Assembly: GCA_041655595.1 (NCBI GenBank)
Contig: JBBAFB010000002.1
Coordinates: forward strand, 1 to 64,000
Source: JBBAFB01 sp041655595
GTDB lineage: Bacteria > Bacillota > DULZ01
Length of the DNA stretch: 64,000 nucleotides
Reading direction: 5' to 3'
The position numbers were made by a program, and so were the translations under genes. Each line of letters begins with the position of its first letter. Position 1 is the first letter of the stretch. Of this stretch, positions 41,669 through 52,538 are shown in pieces. Under the pieces are notes generated by a model. It was not told the origin of the DNA and did not search any database. It saw only the letters and a program-made list of their open reading frames with translations.

Positions 41669-44600
41669 TTGCAAATGGGTTTACGCTTCATAGTAGGTAG
41701 GGCAGGTTCAGGCAAAACCACTACCTGCCTTCAGGAAATCCAAGCCGAATTAGCTGCAGATAATATCAGTGGACCCCCTTTGATTCTATTAGTGCCTGAA
41801 CAGGCTAGTTTTCAGATGGAAAAAACCTTGACTACGAAAACAAATATAAAGGGTGTCACCAGGGCACAGGTAATGAGCTTTAGGCGTTTAGGCTGGCTGG
41901 TATTCCAGGAAGCGGGGGGAACTAATCGGCGATACTTGGATGAACTGGGTAAAAGAATGGTTTTGCGCTCCATATTAATAAAACAGGGGGCAAATTTGCG
42001 GGTTTTTCAAGGGTTGGCTGGGGAGCAAGGCTTTATTGATAAGTTGTCCGGTTCTTTTAAGGAATTCAAAAATTATTTAATTACCTCACAAAAACTTCAG
42101 GAGGAATACCAGAGGTTGGTTCAGGAAGGCAAAGAGGTAGAAATAGTTGCTAGAAAAATTTATGATCTGGCTTTGCTATTCGGTGAGTTTGAGAAATACA
42201 CCCGAGACTATCAAACGGATCCTGATGATTATTTAACCTTGCTTGCTGATAGAATAAAACAGGCTCCATCGCTAAAGGGGGCCAGAATATGGATAGATTC
42301 CTTTGCCGGTTTTAACTTGCAAGAGCTGAGGGTTATTGAAAGCCTTCTGCACCATACCCAAGAAGTAAATTTAACCCTTTGTTTAGATCCCGAAGATTTA
42401 AACAGGCAACTTAGCGAATTGGATCTATTTCACCCCACTTGGTTCACTTATCAGCAAATAAAGGAACTAGCTTATTCCAGGGGGATACCTTTTGAGCTGA
42501 CTAAAGTAGTTGGAAATGGTGAGGGCTGCTCACGCTTTCAAAATATCCATTTGGGCTACTTGGAAAAAAATTTTGACCGTCACCTTCCCTTGGAAGGGGA
42601 GCCGAGGGCTATAGAACTGGTCAAGAGCGAGAATCGGAGGGTGGAGGTAGAGGGGATTGCGAGAAAAATTAAACAACTAAGCAGGGAAAAGGGCTATCGC
42701 TATCGGGAAATGGCCCTAATCCTACGGGATTTTACCGGCTACCAACAGTTGGTGGAAACAATTTTTCAGGAAGAAGGCTTGCCCTTTTTTATGGATTTAA
42801 AAAGGTCTGTTGCACATCACCCCTTGGTGGAACTTTTAATTGCTTCTTTGGAAACTATAAATACCTACTGGAGCTATGAGCCGTTATTTCGTTATCTAAA
42901 AACCGACTTAATAAGGGTTTCACGCCAAGATATAGATTTATTAGAAAATTTTGTTTTAAACTATGGAATTCACGGTAGTGCCTGGCTAAAAAACGAGCCT
43001 TGGACCATAGGTCTTGAGAGCCAGGACCACGAAAACAGGGCTCATTATGTCAGAATAAATCAAATTCGGATTAGAAGTACGGCGGCATTAAAAGAATTGC
43101 AGGCTTTTATCGGCAGTAATAAATTGCATACCGTCAAAGAAATTACAAGCCATTTATACCACTTACTAATTAGCCTCAAGGTCCATAGGCGCCTAGATGC
43201 CTGGTATAGACGCGAGGAAATGGGCGGCAGGCTGGAACGGGCTAGAGAGCACAAACAAATTTGGGATGGGGTAATGGAACTATTCGATCAACTGGTTAAC
43301 GCTTTAGGTGAAGAAGAAATGACCGTAGCCGAATACAGTAAGATACTTGAGGCCGGTTTACACGGTTTAAAATTAGGCCTAATCCCCCCTGCTTTAGACC
43401 AAGTTTTGGTGGGGACTGTTGATAGATCCAGACAGCCGGAGCTTAAGGCGGTCTTTCTGGCAGGTCTTAACGAGGGGCTTTTCCCCGCGAGAGTTAAAGA
43501 AGATGAAATTTTTTCCGATGGGGAAAGGGAGAATTTACACGATAAAAATTTAAGGTTGGCCCCTACAAGTAAATTAAAAACTTTTCACGAACAGTATCTT
43601 GCTTATATCGCTTTTACCAGGGCTTCGGAATACCTTTGGATTAGTTATGCCGGTGCCGATGATAATGGCAAAGAATTGATGCCTTCGTATTTAATTAGAA
43701 AGGTTAAAGAACTGATGCCCGGGTTGAGCGAAAAAATACTGACCGTTGAGCCGGGTTTGGGCCATTTTGCCCCTCTTTCTTATTTGTCTGGTCCGCAAAA
43801 AGCTATTGGTTATTTAGCGGAAAAATTGGCCGAGAGAGGTAACAGTGCGGAATTAGAACCTTTTTGGTCTAATCTTTGCTACTGGCTGCTCAGCCAAAAA
43901 GAAATTAACTTATTGGAGTCCTATCCCATACAGGCCCTAAATTACCATAACAGTTCCGAACCCTTGGCAGCTAAATTAGTAAACGCGCTTTATGGAGAAA
44001 AAATTAAAGGAAGCGTTTCTCGTTTAGAAACCTTTGCTGCTTGCCCCTTTAAATTTTTTGTGCAGTATGGGTTGGGTCTGAGAAAGAGAGCAATCTATCA
44101 AGTGGATGCTCCCTTAAAGGGTAACTATTATCATTTAGCCTTAAAAGAGCTGGTAATACGAATGAATGAATTAGGGAGAAGTTGGGATCAGTTCGAGGAA
44201 AAGGAATTGCTTGAGTTAACCAAAAAGATTTCGGCCGAAATTTTACCGACAGTAGGTCATGGTATTTTCATGCAAAGCCCTGGTTTGCTTTATTGGGCCA
44301 AGGTAATGGAGAAAAATTTAGAAACCGCGGTTAAAGTCCTGACTACCCACGCTAGGGCGGGAGCTTTTCGGCCTGTAGCTGCGGAACTGGGTTTCCCCCC
44401 CGATGACAACTTTTCCGCCGGTGAACTTGTTTTGCATCATGATAAAAAACTTCAATTAAGAGGGCAAATAGATCGGGTAGATCTGGCAAAAATCAATGGT
44501 AAGACTTATTTGCGGGTAATTGATTATAAAAGCAGTCAAAGGGGTTTGGATCTACTACAGGTTTACTATGGTTTAACTTTGCAGCTTCCATTATATTTAA

Positions 44601-45118
44601 AAATGGCTTTGGAAATCTTTAGTGCAAAAGAACCTGTGGCCGCGGGAATGCTTTATTTTCCGGTTATGAGTCCTTTTATTCCCGCAAAAAATCCGGTAAC
44701 GGCTGTCAAAGCTGAGGAAGAACTTTATAAAAAAATGAAAATGACAGGCAGAATTCTAGCTGATCCCCAAGTGGCGGAAGGTATGGGGGTCAAGGAAGGT
44801 TTGCCTAGTTTAATAGACGTAAAATTAACGAAAAACAAGGAGTTTTACAAAAACGCCAAAGTGCTTGAGGCAGGAGAGTTTGAAGTTTTAGAAAACTATG
44901 TTTGGAGTAAAATAGCCGAACAAGGTCAAAGCATTTATGCGGGGGAGACAAGCATAAATCCTTATCGCCTTGGTGATAGCAGCCCATGTGGTTTTTGTGA
45001 CTACCGGGCAAGCTGTCAGTTTGATAGCCTTGTTTTTGGAAATCAGTATAATTATCTGCCCAAATTGCCCCGGGATCGGCTTTGGGAGTTAATGAAAGCA
45101 GATATATCAAACCAATAG
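41669..45118 (+). CDS. addB: AddB helicase-nuclease subunit
   Basis: Subunit of the AddAB double-strand-break repair enzyme. Walker A FIVGRAGSGKTTT at the N-terminus. The C-terminal RecB-type nuclease has RVIDYKSSQRG, and the four iron-sulfur ligands are FAACPFKFF plus PCGFCDYRASC. 1149 residues is normal. SD GGAGG favours the TTG at 41669; ATG 41675 is the alternative. It precedes addA by 13 bases. Confidence 0.95.
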   Translation: MQMGLRFIVGRAGSGKTTTCLQEIQAELAADNISGPPLILLVPEQASFQMEKTLTTKTNIKGVTRAQVMSFRRLGWLVFQEAGGTNRRYLDELGKRMVLRSILIKQGANLRVFQGLAGEQGFIDKLSGSFKEFKNYLITSQKLQEEYQRLVQEGKEVEIVARKIYDLALLFGEFEKYTRDYQTDPDDYLTLLADRIKQAPSLKGARIWIDSFAGFNLQELRVIESLLHHTQEVNLTLCLDPEDLNRQLSELDLFHPTWFTYQQIKELAYSRGIPFELTKVVGNGEGCSRFQNIHLGYLEKNFDRHLPLEGEPRAIELVKSENRRVEVEGIARKIKQLSREKGYRYREMALILRDFTGYQQLVETIFQEEGLPFFMDLKRSVAHHPLVELLIASLETINTYWSYEPLFRYLKTDLIRVSRQDIDLLENFVLNYGIHGSAWLKNEPWTIGLESQDHENRAHYVRINQIRIRSTAALKELQAFIGSNKLHTVKEITSHLYHLLISLKVHRRLDAWYRREEMGGRLERAREHKQIWDGVMELFDQLVNALGEEEMTVAEYSKILEAGLHGLKLGLIPPALDQVLVGTVDRSRQPELKAVFLAGLNEGLFPARVKEDEIFSDGERENLHDKNLRLAPTSKLKTFHEQYLAYIAFTRASEYLWISYAGADDNGKELMPSYLIRKVKELMPGLSEKILTVEPGLGHFAPLSYLSGPQKAIGYLAEKLAERGNSAELEPFWSNLCYWLLSQKEINLLESYPIQALNYHNSSEPLAAKLVNALYGEKIKGSVSRLETFAACPFKFFVQYGLGLRKRAIYQVDAPLKGNYYHLALKELVIRMNELGRSWDQFEEKELLELTKKISAEILPTVGHGIFMQSPGLLYWAKVMEKNLETAVKVLTTHARAGAFRPVAAELGFPPDDNFSAGELVLHHDKKLQLRGQIDRVDLAKINGKTYLRVIDYKSSQRGLDLLQVYYGLTLQLPLYLKMALEIFSAKEPVAAGMLYFPVMSPFIPAKNPVTAVKAEEELYKKMKMTGRILADPQVAEGMGVKEGLPSLIDVKLTKNKEFYKNAKVLEAGEFEVLENYVWSKIAEQGQSIYAGETSINPYRLGDSSPCGFCDYRASCQFDSLVFGNQYNYLPKLPRDRLWELMKADISNQ

Positions 45119-45131
45119 GGGGAAGAAGGAA

Positions 45132-48100
45132 ATGGGCAAAACTCTTCAGTGGACGACTTCACAAATAGAGGCTATTGAAACAAAGGATTGCAATATTTTG
45201 GTTGCGGCGGCGGCCGGATCGGGCAAAACGGCTGTATTGGTGGAAAGGATTGTTGAGGGTGTTTTGCGAAAGGAGGACCCCCTTGATTTGGAACGCTTGC
45301 TGGTTGTTACCTTCACGGAGGCTGCGGCCCGGGAAATGAGCAGCAGGATCGGAGCCGCCCTGGAAAAAGCTTTGGCGCTGAATCCCTCCAATGAATATCT
45401 GCAAAAACAATTGTTATTAATCAATAGAGCTTCTATTTCCACTATCCACAGTTTTTGCTTGGGCATTGTTAGGCAGTATTTTTTTCAGCTTGAACTTGAC
45501 CCTATTGTTGAAGTGATGGGTGAAAATGAAAGCGGACTGCTAAAACAAGAAATTTTGGAAAATATTTTAGAAAAACATTATGAGGAAGGCAGTGAGGAAT
45601 TTTTTCAACTGGTGTCCGGTTTTGGTTGGGGGCGAGAAGAAAAACTGGGGGATTTAATTTTAAGATTAGAAAATTTTCTTGCTACCCAAGTAGCACCCGA
45701 AAATTGGCTGCAAACCGCCTTAAAAGCCTATCAAATTAAAAATGAGACCACTATTGAGGATTTGCCTTGGTTTCCGATAGCTCTCCAGATTATTGGGGAT
45801 GAGTTGAAAAGCGGTCTTTGGAAGTTGGCGGAGGCTTCAGATATCTGTCAGCAACCCGGGGCCCCTCACGCTTACTTGGAAAACCTTCGTAAAGAAAAAG
45901 CTGCCTTTGAGGAATTGCTTGCTTTTATAAAAGAAAAACCTACCTGGCAAACCTTACGTTCGCAGCTAGTTGACTGGAAACCCTTTTCCAAGCTGCCGGG
46001 AGTAAAAAAGGAAGATGTGGAGGAAGTTCTTAAAACGGAAGTGACTAGGCTGAGAGATGGAGCCAAAGGCGATTTAAATAGTGTTCAAGAGTATCTTGTA
46101 AGATCTCCGCAGGAACTATTACTGGAGTTGCAAACACTGGCTCCCCTTTTGCAGGAGTTGGCCGATTTGGTGTTGCAGCTCCAAAAGGAATACGGTTCAG
46201 CAAAAAGACAAAAGGGTCGAGTGGATTTCAATGATCTGGAGAGGTATGCCTTGGACATTTTAGGCCATCGGGATCCCCGGACCGGGGAGCTACGTCCCAG
46301 TGCCGTGGCTGTATCTTTAACAGACAAGTATCAGTCAGTGATGATTGATGAGTATCAAGATATTAATGATTTGCAAGAGGCCATTCTGAAGCTGGTTTCC
46401 GGAGGTGAGCCAGATAGACCGAACCTTTTTATGGTGGGGGATGTCAAACAAAGCATTTATGGGTTCCGTCAAGCAAATCCGGGGTTATTTTTAGATAAAT
46501 ACAAAACTTATTCCAAAGTCCGGGGTGCAGTCAACAGGAAAATATTGCTCTCGGCGAATTTCAGAAGCCGTCGGGGAATCATTGATGGAACCAATTATGT
46601 GTTCAGCCGTATTATGAACGGCGAAATAGGAGAAATTGATTATGATGAAGATGAAAGGCTCATTTTTAGTGCTCATTACCCTCAACCGACTACCGGCATC
46701 CCAATCTGTGAAGGACCTGTAGAATTGCATTTGCTTAATAGGGACAGCCAAATTGTTGATGAGGAAAATGAGGCGGAGCTAGAAGACATTGGCACCTTGG
46801 AAAAGGAAGCCTATTTAATTGCTGATCGCATTCATAATTTGGTGACGCCACAAGATGAAAAATCAAGGGTCCAGGTTTGGGATAGCAGTATCCAGCAGTA
46901 TCGCCCGGTAAGTTATCGAGATATCGTCATTCTTCTTAGGGGTACTAAAAATAAGGCTAATGTTTTTTTAGAAGTTTTTCAGCAATTGGGCATTCCCGCC
47001 TACGCGGAGGTGGGAACAGGCTATTTTAGAGCAGTTGAAGTGGGTATCATGCTGTCCCTTTTAACTATCATTGATAACCCTATGCAGGATATTCACTTGG
47101 TAGGGGTTCTTCGTTCCCCTTTAGTAGGCTTGACCTCGGGGGAGCTAGCTAAAATACGGGCCCACACAGTAAAAGACAGCTTTTGGTCAGGGGTAACAGA
47201 TTTTGTCAGGGAGAAACCTGATCAAGCGTTAGCCTTGAAGCTGGAAAGCTTTTTAAGAAAGCTGAAAAATTGGAGAACTGAGGCTAGAAGGGGCCCTTTA
47301 AGTCATTTAATTTGGCAAATTTATCAGGAAACGGGTTTTTTAAGTTACGCCGGCGCCATGCCTGGGGGAAAGCAAAGAAAGGCAAATTTACACGCTTTAT
47401 ATGAAAGGGCTATGGAATTTGATTCCTTTGCTCGACATGGCCTGTTTCGTTTTTTAAGATATATAGAAAAGTTGCAAGCACAGGATGAGGATTTAGGTTT
47501 AGCCGGGGCGTACGGAGAAAACACCGATGTGGTGCGAATTATGAGCATTCATAAAAGCAAAGGCCTGGAGTTTCCAATTGTCTTTGTGGCAAATTTGGGA
47601 GGGAAATTCAATCAGCAAGACCTGCGTCAGGAACTTTTGTTTCACCCTGAACTGGGGATTGGCTCTTTATACTTTGATTTGGAGCTGAAAATAAAATACC
47701 CCACTCTACCTCATTGGGTACTCAAAAGTGTTCTCAGGCACGCCAATTTGGCAGAGGAGTTAAGGATTTTATATGTTGCTTTTACCAGGGCTAGAGAAAA
47801 GCTTATTTTAGTCGGTTCGATCAAAAAACTTGAGGACAAGTTGGTCAACTGGGACAAAATTCAGCTAGCAGCGGCTGAAGCCTTGCCTGCCCCCCTTTTA
47901 AAAAATGCCGATAGCTTTTTAGATTGGGTTGGACCTGCAGTTATGGCTCAAAAATCTAATTCCCCTTTAGCCGCTTACCCTTTTCGGGTATACTCTTGGG
48001 ATCTGGAAAAAGAGGGGTCCCTAATTCAAACTATGGGGAGTAAAAAGACCTTGTATCAGGGGTTTACGGAAAAAGAATTACAACAGCTCTGCTCACAGGA

Positions 48101-48836
48101 TGTCGTTGATTCCGATTTGCAACAGGAATTATCGGCACAATTGGCCTGGGTTTATCCCTACCAGGCTGCTACAGAAAAGCCTGCTAAAATTACAGCTACC
48201 GAGCTAAAAAGGCAGGTGGATTTTCCTGATGATGGTCAAAGGCTAGTTTTTCAAACTAAAATAGCCAGTCGGCCGCAGTTTATCCAAAAAACGAAGGGCT
48301 TAACCGGTGCGGAGCTGGGTACTGCCATGCATTTAGTAATGCAATTCCTTGATTTTAAAAAAGTTAATACCAGGGAAGAAATTTCTTTACAAATTGAAGA
48401 AATGGTCTGTCGGGAGTTTTTGACGGAGGAACAGGCCCTGGCTGTCGGCTGGAAAAGTTTTTTAGGCTTTTTTCAAACGACTGTCGGTCAAAAACTGATT
48501 GCGGCAGCGCCCAATATGATAAAAAGAGAAATGCCCTTTACTTTGGCCATGCCTGCCGGCGAGCTCTTTCACCAATTGGAAGGCAGGTACCGAGAAGAAG
48601 AATTGATAGTTCAGGGCATCATAGATTGTTTGCTGATCGAACCGGGTGGAGTTATCCTAATTGATTATAAAAACGATTATTTGCGATCCGGGGGCTTGAA
48701 AGAATTGGCCCAGAATTATCGCCCCCAACTTGAGCTGTATGCTAAAGCTACCGAAACAATTTTTCAATTACCGGTTAAAGAAAAATACCTCTATTTTTTT
48801 AGACAGGAAGAGGGAACAGGGGTAGTGGCCCTCTAG
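45132..48836 (+). CDS. addA: AddA helicase-nuclease subunit
   Basis: UvrD-like helicase plus nuclease of AddAB. Motif I AAAGSGKTAVL, motif II VMIDEYQDIND, motif III VGDVKQSIYGFRQANP, motif VI LYVAFTRAREKL, and the C-terminal nuclease motif VILIDYKNDYL. 1234 residues is typical. SD GGGGGAAGGA precedes the ATG. Last gene of the yhaM-addA run. Confidence 0.96.
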   Translation: MGKTLQWTTSQIEAIETKDCNILVAAAAGSGKTAVLVERIVEGVLRKEDPLDLERLLVVTFTEAAAREMSSRIGAALEKALALNPSNEYLQKQLLLINRASISTIHSFCLGIVRQYFFQLELDPIVEVMGENESGLLKQEILENILEKHYEEGSEEFFQLVSGFGWGREEKLGDLILRLENFLATQVAPENWLQTALKAYQIKNETTIEDLPWFPIALQIIGDELKSGLWKLAEASDICQQPGAPHAYLENLRKEKAAFEELLAFIKEKPTWQTLRSQLVDWKPFSKLPGVKKEDVEEVLKTEVTRLRDGAKGDLNSVQEYLVRSPQELLLELQTLAPLLQELADLVLQLQKEYGSAKRQKGRVDFNDLERYALDILGHRDPRTGELRPSAVAVSLTDKYQSVMIDEYQDINDLQEAILKLVSGGEPDRPNLFMVGDVKQSIYGFRQANPGLFLDKYKTYSKVRGAVNRKILLSANFRSRRGIIDGTNYVFSRIMNGEIGEIDYDEDERLIFSAHYPQPTTGIPICEGPVELHLLNRDSQIVDEENEAELEDIGTLEKEAYLIADRIHNLVTPQDEKSRVQVWDSSIQQYRPVSYRDIVILLRGTKNKANVFLEVFQQLGIPAYAEVGTGYFRAVEVGIMLSLLTIIDNPMQDIHLVGVLRSPLVGLTSGELAKIRAHTVKDSFWSGVTDFVREKPDQALALKLESFLRKLKNWRTEARRGPLSHLIWQIYQETGFLSYAGAMPGGKQRKANLHALYERAMEFDSFARHGLFRFLRYIEKLQAQDEDLGLAGAYGENTDVVRIMSIHKSKGLEFPIVFVANLGGKFNQQDLRQELLFHPELGIGSLYFDLELKIKYPTLPHWVLKSVLRHANLAEELRILYVAFTRAREKLILVGSIKKLEDKLVNWDKIQLAAAEALPAPLLKNADSFLDWVGPAVMAQKSNSPLAAYPFRVYSWDLEKEGSLIQTMGSKKTLYQGFTEKELQQLCSQDVVDSDLQQELSAQLAWVYPYQAATEKPAKITATELKRQVDFPDDGQRLVFQTKIASRPQFIQKTKGLTGAELGTAMHLVMQFLDFKKVNTREEISLQIEEMVCREFLTEEQALAVGWKSFLGFFQTTVGQKLIAAAPNMIKREMPFTLAMPAGELFHQLEGRYREEELIVQGIIDCLLIEPGGVILIDYKNDYLRSGGLKELAQNYRPQLELYAKATETIFQLPVKEKYLYFFRQEEGTGVVAL

Positions 48837-49148
48837 AAAAAAACCGGGACTGGGGTCGTATAAGCAGGCTTTTTGTTAATTTAATTAATGCCGGGGCAGG
48901 GATTTGGCTTGCCTTGGCAGAATATCTACTAAATACGAAAATCATCCTTTATTGATGATTTGGGCATCCACCAAAGTCAGTTGATTAAAGAATCAGAGAG
49001 GTCTTTTCACTACTATGGTGCGGGGGCTTTTTGGTTTTTTTTATTCGCTACCATGGGGAGACTAGAATTTCAGATAAATTTTACTGCCAATGCTATAAAA
49101 ATGTTTAGTGCACAAATATATTGCGGGGCCGAAGGAGGCGGCTGGTTA
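48837..49148. other. Gap between addA and the IMPACT-family gene
   Basis: 312 bases. It contains a hydrophobic open frame with no ATG, GTG or TTG (from just inside the addA end to TGA at about 48957) reading LFVNLINAGAGIWLALAEYLL, which looks protein-like but cannot be started. It could be a relic of a small membrane protein gene. The downstream frame is open far upstream of its SD-supported ATG. Confidence 0.35.
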
Positions 49149-49745
49149 ATGGTTGAAGACGAATACACTACTATACAAACAGCGACAGAGCTAAAACTGG
49201 TTATAGAAAGATCTCGTTTTATCGCAAACCTGGTTGAGGCAGATACGGAAACCGAGGCAAAAGTATTTATAAATTCCATAAAGGCTAAATACCATCAAGC
49301 CACTCACAATTGCTCCGCTTATTCCATCGGTCTGCCTTCCCATGGAATTACCTTTTTCGATGATGATGGCGAGCCGTCCGGGAGCGGGGGCAAGCCCATC
49401 TTAGGTGCTATTTTGAGGCAGAATCTTACTAATGTGGTAGTGGTAGTAACTCGTTACTTTGGTGGGAAAAAATTAGGTATTAGAGGGTTAATAGACGCTT
49501 ATGGGGGAATTGCGGAAGAAGCACTTGTTGCGGCCGGCAGGGTTAATAAAATACTTGGCAGTGAAATTCAATTGGTTGCAGACTATGAACAAGTGACTAG
49601 GGTTATGTATCTGATTGATAAATACCGGGCCAAATTAACGGCCAGTGATTATGGTGAAAAGGTAAAAATGAGCTTGGTAATCAGAAAAAGTCTACATGAA
49701 GCGTTGGAAACAGAACTTAGTCCATATGTAATTTTAGTGGATTGA
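49149..49745 (+). CDS. yigZ: YigZ/IMPACT family protein
   Basis: 198-residue member of the YigZ/IMPACT (UPF0029) family. The N-terminal domain motif ATHNCSAYSIG, the GEPSGSGGKPILGAI segment and VTRYFGGKKLGIRGLIDAY are hallmark sequences; the C-terminal domain is EF-G-like (DUF1949). The frame is open from 48960, but GGAGG at 49134-49138 fits ATG 49149 and gives the usual length. Suggested to act on ribosomes or translation; the role is not settled. Confidence 0.88.
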   Translation: MVEDEYTTIQTATELKLVIERSRFIANLVEADTETEAKVFINSIKAKYHQATHNCSAYSIGLPSHGITFFDDDGEPSGSGGKPILGAILRQNLTNVVVVVTRYFGGKKLGIRGLIDAYGGIAEEALVAAGRVNKILGSEIQLVADYEQVTRVMYLIDKYRAKLTASDYGEKVKMSLVIRKSLHEALETELSPYVILVD

Positions 49746-49848
49746 TCAGCAGGAAAACGGGCGGCGATTGAATATTTCAAAAAGCAGGGTTAGATTTTAG
49801 ATAGAAAAAGAAGGGATTGATTGGAGGCCACAAAGGGGGCAAGGAAAG

Positions 49849-51846
49849 GTGAACAACGAAGAAGGGCTGATTATTGAGAAGAAAACCATAGAAGAGGCTT
49901 TGTCGGAGGCGGAAAGTATCCTGGGTGTTTCCCGGGACGTGATGGAGATAGAGATTATCAGAGAAGCCAAAAAGGGTTTATTTGGATTAATGGAGCATAA
50001 TGCCATCATTCATGTTCAAACAAAAAAGACAGAGACAGAAGATTTGCCCGAGGAAGCCCCAACTGCTGCAGATGAAATTATTTTGTATGATGGTTCGGTA
50101 CAGGTCATCGGAGGTAAGGTAATTGTAATTGATCCAGCCACGGAAGGCTTGGCTGCTACCATTACCCCGGGAGATAATCTGCATATTGTGGTCAACGGAC
50201 AGTTAATTGATGGGCTGACAGAGGTTTATTCAAAGGATGAGATAGGGCTGATACCGGTTCAGACAGAGCCAAGCTGGAAAGCGGATCTCAGGGTGAGCAG
50301 CGACAGGCTTGAGGCCTATTTAAAAGTGACAAAAAACTCGGGCTATAAGTTTTTTGTACCAAATACTAAGCCTAAGAGAGAAGCGATCATTCATGCCAAG
50401 GTGGAGGAAGCCGTTGACCCCCAAATCAGCTTGGCAGACCTGAATAGTTTTTTAAGGGACAATAATATTTCTTACGGAATTATAGAATCAGGTTTGCTTG
50501 AGGCGATTGATTCCCACGGAGTAGAGAAGCTGGTTGCCAAGGGCGACCTTCCTAAAGAGGGCAAAGATGCTAATGTGAAAGTTATGTATTTAGAGGAAAA
50601 GCTTGTCGCCGACGGGGGCGAAGACGGGGAAGTGATAATGGAAAGGGTTGCCCGCCATGCAGTTATCAGCGTGGAACCGGGGCAATTGTTGGCGGAGATT
50701 ATACCTCCCATCCCGGGCCAGCCGGGTAAGGATATCTATGGGCAAATCATTGAGCCCAAACCTATAAAGGAACTGAGTTTAATAGCGGGTAAAGGTGCCG
50801 AAATTGACCAAGAGGGACAGCGCGCCTATGCTACAATTAGTGGCAGGCCCGAGGTGGTGAAAAATAGGGTTTCTGTGCACTCCACCTACACTGTTACCGG
50901 TGATGTAACTGCCAAAGTGGGCAGGATTCTTTTTAAAGGTGATGTGCAAGTTACCGGTAATGTTTTAGATGAAATGCAAATAGAAGCAACGGGAAAGATT
51001 GTAATAAATGGCTATACTGCCAATGCCACCATTATTGCCGGCGGGGATGTCATAATTCGCAGAAATGTTATCGGAGGGGTTATTCGTGCAGGTGGGTTAG
51101 CAACTCTTTGCGGAAAGACAATGGTTATTCTGGAGGGGATTCATAGTCAATTGCCCCAATTGTTGAATGGAGCAAAACAGTTGCTAGCTCATCCATCTTT
51201 TGCGGAAAACAAAGATTTGGCAAAGGTGGGGCATGGTATTATTTTCAAGATGCTCTTAAGCGGTAAGTTTCAGCCCCTATTGTCAAAGTTCCAGGAAGCA
51301 GCCCAAGATTTAAGTGAAATAAAAAATCAATTGGATTATCTGGATTTCGAGATCTTCTTAACGGAGCACGCCAAGCTACGGGAGTTGTTAACCGGCAACA
51401 ATGTTTTAGCACTTAAGACCATGGATCAGGCAGATAATATGTTTGATAATTATTCCTTTCATTTAAGCCAATTGTTAGATTACTTTAAGGATAAATCAAT
51501 GGACAGGGCAAATCTAGTGGTGACTACAGTGCAAAACTCCCATTTGGAATGCAGCGGAGAAATAAAAATAATGGGGCAAGGCGCTTATAACTGTAATATT
51601 TATGCCGGTGGGGATGTTTTTATACAAGGGATGCCGGGTATTTTCCGCGGAGGTGAAATAGTTGCGGGCGGGAATGTAGTGGTAAGGGAGCTAGGGAGTC
51701 CGGCGGAAATTAGTTCGGAAGTAAAAATAGGCCCCGGGAAAAGCCTAAAGGCCCAAAAAATCTACCCCAGAGTGGTTATAGAAGCCGGTGGTCGAGTAGA
51801 AAGGATTACTTATGAGCAATCGGCCTATGTTTTAGTCGGTGAATAA
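49849..51846 (+). CDS. FapA/DUF342 family polymer-forming protein
   Basis: 665 residues. The N-terminus (IEEALSEAESILGVSRDVMEIEII, EAKKGLFGL) is a Jag-N-like domain. The centre and C-terminus are the DUF342/FapA beta-helix region (VTGDVTAKVGRILFKGDVQVTGNV, then GYTANATIIAGGDVIIRRNVIGG). A coiled-coil insert lies at about residues 450-560. GTG start with SD AAGGAAAGG. FapA-like proteins often sit beside chemotaxis/flagellar genes in Firmicutes, as here; function unknown. Confidence 0.85.
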   Translation: MNNEEGLIIEKKTIEEALSEAESILGVSRDVMEIEIIREAKKGLFGLMEHNAIIHVQTKKTETEDLPEEAPTAADEIILYDGSVQVIGGKVIVIDPATEGLAATITPGDNLHIVVNGQLIDGLTEVYSKDEIGLIPVQTEPSWKADLRVSSDRLEAYLKVTKNSGYKFFVPNTKPKREAIIHAKVEEAVDPQISLADLNSFLRDNNISYGIIESGLLEAIDSHGVEKLVAKGDLPKEGKDANVKVMYLEEKLVADGGEDGEVIMERVARHAVISVEPGQLLAEIIPPIPGQPGKDIYGQIIEPKPIKELSLIAGKGAEIDQEGQRAYATISGRPEVVKNRVSVHSTYTVTGDVTAKVGRILFKGDVQVTGNVLDEMQIEATGKIVINGYTANATIIAGGDVIIRRNVIGGVIRAGGLATLCGKTMVILEGIHSQLPQLLNGAKQLLAHPSFAENKDLAKVGHGIIFKMLLSGKFQPLLSKFQEAAQDLSEIKNQLDYLDFEIFLTEHAKLRELLTGNNVLALKTMDQADNMFDNYSFHLSQLLDYFKDKSMDRANLVVTTVQNSHLECSGEIKIMGQGAYNCNIYAGGDVFIQGMPGIFRGGEIVAGGNVVVRELGSPAEISSEVKIGPGKSLKAQKIYPRVVIEAGGRVERITYEQSAYVLVGE

Positions 51847-51991
51847 TGATTGCAATGGAAACTACTTTGGGCCGTTAGTTGATTTTTTTTGAGGCTGCGA
51901 AAAGTTCAAAGGATTTTCGGGAATTTTGTTGAAACAATAGTGTTATTACAAGGAAAAACATAAAACATAATTTTTAGAAAGGATGATAAAT

Positions 51992-52495
51992 GTGGATCAG
52001 GAAAAAAACTTAGTTGGCGCCGCGGAAGAACAGCTGGTAGTTTTTCAACTCGGCAACGAAACTTATGGAATTGAGATTTCCGCAGTACACGAAATTATTA
52101 GAATGCAAAGTATTACAAAGGTTCCCAGAACCCCTAGTTTTGTTGAAGGGGTCATTAACCTCCGTGGAAGAATTGTCCCGGTAATTGATTTGCATAAAAG
52201 ATTTGAGCTGCCTTTAGAAGAAGAAACTCCCCATTCCAGGATTATTGTTGTAGAGGTTAAAGGGGTTACAGTGGGTATGATTGTGGATTCAGTTTCTGAG
52301 GTGCTCCGGATTCCTCAAAACAAAATTGAGCCACCTCCACCGGCAATTACCGGCGGTATTGAAACAGAGTATTTACGCGGCGTTGGTAAATGGAAAGAAG
52401 AATTGATAATTCTCCTTGATTTAGAAAAGGTTCTGGATAAGTCCGAGTACAAAATTTTAGAGCAACATAGCCAAGAACTGGCCGCTACAAAATAA
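51992..52495 (+). CDS. cheW: Chemotaxis coupling protein CheW
   Basis: CheW scaffold that links chemoreceptors to CheA. Characteristic segments: FQLGNETYGIEISAVHEIIR, INLRGRIVPVIDLHKRF, VGMIVDSVSEVLRI and LIILLDLEKVL. An in-frame ATG at 51983 sits on the SD, so the GTG at 51992 is the likely start. First gene of the cheW-cheA-cheB run. Confidence 0.95.
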   Translation: MDQEKNLVGAAEEQLVVFQLGNETYGIEISAVHEIIRMQSITKVPRTPSFVEGVINLRGRIVPVIDLHKRFELPLEEETPHSRIIVVEVKGVTVGMIVDSVSEVLRIPQNKIEPPPPAITGGIETEYLRGVGKWKEELIILLDLEKVLDKSEYKILEQHSQELAATK

Positions 52496-52538
52496 TTTAC
52501 CCTATAAGGGTTTTATTAGACAACAGGGGGTGTACTGT

